NCBI RefSeq assembly: GCF_002007645.1
Contig: NZ_CP019791.1
Span: forward strand, 248,001-312,000
Source: Anaerohalosphaera lusitana
GTDB taxonomy: Bacteria; Planctomycetota; Phycisphaerae; Sedimentisphaerales; Anaerohalosphaeraceae
Reading direction: 5' to 3'
DNA length: 64,000 nt
Shown: positions 61,629 to 64,000 of the stretch, piece after piece
Numbering within the stretch: position 1 is the stretch's first letter
How the letters are laid out: every line of letters starts with the position of its first letter
Program-made: the position numbers and the translations under genes
Notes under the pieces: model-generated
Database searches by the model: none
The model's input: only the letters and a program-made list of their open reading frames with translations
What the model was told of the DNA's origin: nothing

Positions 61629-62064
61629 TCTCAAACAACTAAATCAGCACCCCTATAACCCTCACAACCCATCCATCGGCAACAATCCCTACAGCCTGAC
61701 CAGAACTTCCGCCCTCCGGCATCGCCGCATACTTGCACCCACCCCCTACTTTTTACTATACTATAACTATCTATAAATTGACAGAGCAGGCAGTAACACA
61801 GCAAATCTGCCGTTTTTTAACAAAAAAAACAGCCTCAAACGCCAAGATCGTGTTGTTTTCGTTAAAAATTGCAGTTTTTTTGCTCTAACGCTGCCTCCGC
61901 AAGTAGTTATGTAATGAAAGACGGCGCACGGACACGCCGTAATAGTGGTTTATCACCATAATTTGGGGATTTGCAGCACACGGATGTCTCGGCCCTGCTA
62001 ATTACGTATTGCAGGATTTTTATATCCTGCAATTTTTAAAGTGAAAGAGTTTGTGGAGAGTGAA
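61629..62064. other. Long structured leader upstream of the M60-like gene
   Basis: No gene seen in 436 bases. The right third contains several hairpins: ACGGCG/CGCCGT (61920-61940), TGGT/ACCA, and a strong one at 62009. A riboswitch was considered but no known consensus was recognised. Confidence 0.45.
62009..62037 (+). terminator. Hairpin with T run just before the M60-like gene
   Basis: A perfect 9-bp stem TTGCAGGAT/ATCCTGCAA (62009-62017 and 62024-62032) is followed by five T and lies 27 bases before the start codon. It would act as a terminator or attenuator in the leader. Confidence 0.65.
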
Positions 62065-64000
62065 ATGAGAACCCTGAAAGTACTTCTTGCCCTTATTGTG
62101 ATCGCAGTTACTGCACCGTCATACGCCGCGGACCCGTTCCAGGCGACAGATGACATCTTTATTACAACCCCCAACACAGCCAAAACATGCTACGTCCTCC
62201 TCAACGAGGCACAGGCCTTCCCGGACACGACGGTAACACTCGTATCCTTCGATTCGACATCCAGCCAGGGAGGCTCCGTCACAGGCAACGGCGACGGAAC
62301 CGTAACCTACACACCGCCCACCTCATTCGCAGGCAGGGACAGCTTCACCTACACCTCGACCGACGGACTGACAAACAGCACCGCAACCGTAACCATCAAC
62401 GTCAACCAGACCTTCAACGGCGATACCGCTCGCAACCAGATCCTCAACGGCGTAACCTCACTCGCCAATCCCAGCGGCCCTGGCTACATGGTCTCCTACG
62501 GCCAGACCGCATATTCCATATCGCATTACAACACCGACCGCCGCAATCCTCAGATCGCTGCTTCCACCATCGGACAGGGACGCGTCATCGCCTTACCCGA
62601 CCATCAGTGGCTCAACATGGACTCATACGGCAGTGATACCTCAACAGGAAACTTCTACCGCAATGGCCTTGAATGGCTCGCGGGTACCACAAATAAAAAT
62701 ATTAAGATCGTCGTCACCAGTTCCACCGGCGCCGCCACCTGGATCCAGCAGCAGGGCTACACAAACGTCGTCCAAAGCTCCGACTTCCAGAACCAGCTCT
62801 CAGATGCCGATGTACTCGTCGGCTGGCTCGGCTCCGGCATCTCCAACGCCAACTGCCAGGCAGTAATTGACTTCGTCGCCAACGGCGGCGGCCTTTTCAT
62901 CTGCGACTACGGCATCGGCTACGACTGGTGGTGGGGCAAAGCAATCCCCGACGCACCAGGCAACCGCGTCTGCAGGCACGCAGGCATAGGCTTTAAAAAC
63001 AGTTGGCCAGGCGGTTCACTCCCCATCAACCGCTCCTCGGGTCAAACCGACAGCGACGACGTAATAAACATCCTCGCCGGCTCAGGCTCATACACCACGA
63101 CCGACCGCGACATCGCAGGCACCGTCCTTGACGGTATCTACAACACAGTCGCATCGGACGACGCACTCGTCGCAAGAATGGACTACGAATTCTACGAACG
63201 CATCCAGACCATCAACCCAAGCCCGAGCTCCCCCGTCTCCGACGAATTCGAAAAAGCACTGCTAAAACGCGAATGCCAGATACTCCTCGACACACCAGTC
63301 GAAGAGACCGTCGCACACAGAACCGCCCAAGCTTGCTACGGCACGATCCCCGCAGACGCGCAAAGAGTAACCAAAACACTTTCGTTCAGCGTAACCGAAG
63401 AAGGCCGTGACATCCGCGGCAATGACAGCGGCATCTGGCTCAGCACGGGCCTCTACGCAGTACCAGGTGAGATTGTCACGGTATCCACCAGCGATCCGAT
63501 CACAAACCTCGGTATGGGCATCAAGATCAACGGCGACTGGAACAATGTCAGCGACCGCGGCTCCTATCTCCGAATGCCTTTCGGCACCAGCCGCGACTAC
63601 GCACTGAACCAGTCAAGCATTCTCACCGCCAACCCCTTCGGCGGCATCATCTACATCACGATCCCAAGAAACACAGTACCAGGCGACTTCGACATAACTA
63701 TCGAAAATGCGATCGAAGCACCTTACTTCATTCAGGGCGTCCACACCAACGAAGACTGGCTCAACGAGATCCGCAACAAGCCTGCTCCGTTCGCCGAGCT
63801 GGTTTCCGACAACATGATCATCTCGCTCTCAAAAGACAAAGTAACAAACCTCGAGGACCCCGAGGCCCTCATGGAGTTCTGGGAACAGGGTCTTACCGCA
63901 CAGGATGACCTCGCGGGCCTTACAGGCAACAGAACCCGCCAAACCCGAATGTACAGCATGATCCAGACCGCATGGGGCAGCGGCTACGCAGGTTATCCCA
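62065..64000 (+). CDS. Secreted peptidase M60-like protein (partial, cut at right edge)
   Basis: 645 codons are in the window without a stop. A signal peptide (MRTLKVLLALIVIAVTAPSYAA) is followed by a Big_9/cadherin-like domain (about residues 25-110), then a Rossmann-like GATase/ThuA-like segment (ALPDHQWLNMD, DVLVGWLGSG, GGGLFICDYGIGYDWWWG) and from about residue 430 the N-terminal part of a peptidase M60 domain (GLYAVPGEIVTVS, GGIIYITIPRN). The M60 zinc site would lie beyond the window edge. M60 proteins act on mucin-like glycoproteins. ATG 62065 follows GGAGAG. Confidence 0.75.
   Translation, partial: MRTLKVLLALIVIAVTAPSYAADPFQATDDIFITTPNTAKTCYVLLNEAQAFPDTTVTLVSFDSTSSQGGSVTGNGDGTVTYTPPTSFAGRDSFTYTSTDGLTNSTATVTINVNQTFNGDTARNQILNGVTSLANPSGPGYMVSYGQTAYSISHYNTDRRNPQIAASTIGQGRVIALPDHQWLNMDSYGSDTSTGNFYRNGLEWLAGTTNKNIKIVVTSSTGAATWIQQQGYTNVVQSSDFQNQLSDADVLVGWLGSGISNANCQAVIDFVANGGGLFICDYGIGYDWWWGKAIPDAPGNRVCRHAGIGFKNSWPGGSLPINRSSGQTDSDDVINILAGSGSYTTTDRDIAGTVLDGIYNTVASDDALVARMDYEFYERIQTINPSPSSPVSDEFEKALLKRECQILLDTPVEETVAHRTAQACYGTIPADAQRVTKTLSFSVTEEGRDIRGNDSGIWLSTGLYAVPGEIVTVSTSDPITNLGMGIKINGDWNNVSDRGSYLRMPFGTSRDYALNQSSILTANPFGGIIYITIPRNTVPGDFDITIENAIEAPYFIQGVHTNEDWLNEIRNKPAPFAELVSDNMIISLSKDKVTNLEDPEALMEFWEQGLTAQDDLAGLTGNRTRQTRMYSMIQTAWGSGYAGYP

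Noticed and set aside
61900..62000. Known riboswitch (c-di-GMP type) in the M60-like leader
   Set aside because: Hairpins are present but the conserved riboswitch core bases were not found.
1..64000. tRNA, rRNA or CRISPR arrays
   Set aside because: No cloverleaf with a proper T-loop, no rRNA-like segment and no regular spaced direct repeats were seen.

Overview
The window most likely comes from a marine or halophilic, probably anaerobic planctomycete of class Phycisphaerae (Sedimentisphaerales-like). This is inferred from several features together: three large secreted proteins ending in dockerin-like EF-hand pairs with LamG domains, a hydrazine-synthase-alpha-like di-heme cytochrome, DUF1080 and DUF1571 proteins, lysine 2,3-aminomutase/AblB osmolyte genes, and orphan RHS tips. 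No rRNA, tRNA or CRISPR array was seen.

Layout. (1) 1-9.3 kb, almost all on the + strand: a lipoprotein fragment, groES-groL, a MarR regulator followed by ablA, a Na+/solute symporter and ablB (N-epsilon-acetyl-beta-lysine osmolyte synthesis), and a phosphomannomutase/phosphoglucomutase. (2) 9.4-12 kb: MBL hydrolase, DUF1080 lipoprotein, a cold-shock gene and a very acidic small protein. (3) 12.05-24.7 kb, all on the - strand: a compact phage-like particle cassette (portal, scaffold, SU10/DUF5309-type major capsid, connector, tail/adaptor proteins, beta-helix tailspike-like protein, hub-like protein, membrane coiled-coil protein, lipoprotein). It has no terminase, integrase, replication or tape-measure gene. 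(4) 24.9-34.8 kb: three paralogous secreted zinc metalloproteases, each with its own terminator. (5) 35-43 kb: recG, a histidine kinase overlapping an iron-type alcohol dehydrogenase, a small exported protein with an internal repeat, a DUF1571 protein, a PPIase with a Cys-rich N-terminus, and a thioesterase. (6) 43.2-46.8 kb: a scrambled island of three RHS-tip fragments with different C-termini (phospholipase A2-like; HEEQH protein; none), a lipoprotein that may be an immunity protein, a transposase remnant and hairpin repeats. (7) 46.8-54.9 kb: the HZS-alpha-like cytochrome, a run of small proline-rich ORFs, amrB, purE, a ParA ATPase fused to a glycogen-binding (CBM48/AMPK-beta-type) domain, and a DeoR regulator. 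Two copies of an 89-nt structured repeat lie just 3' of amrB and of the ParA gene. (8) 55-59.9 kb: a seven-gene arsenic/redox operon (arsR-arsC-acr3-permease-two thioredoxin-fold proteins-ccdA). (9) 60-64 kb: alanine dehydrogenase with an Lrp-type regulator, then the 5' part of a secreted M60-like peptidase cut by the window end.

The + strand is G-rich through about 10 kb and C-rich from about 11 kb on, whichever strand the genes use. Gene orientation changes at the same place (mostly + to the left, mostly - to the right). That is the pattern expected where two replication forks meet, so the phage-like cassette may sit next to the chromosome terminus. No convincing dif site was found.

The strongest candidates for undescribed biology are the terminase-less capsid cassette, the ParA-CBM48 fusion, the promoter-driven orphan RHS tip with a PLA2-like end, and the duplicated 89-nt element.
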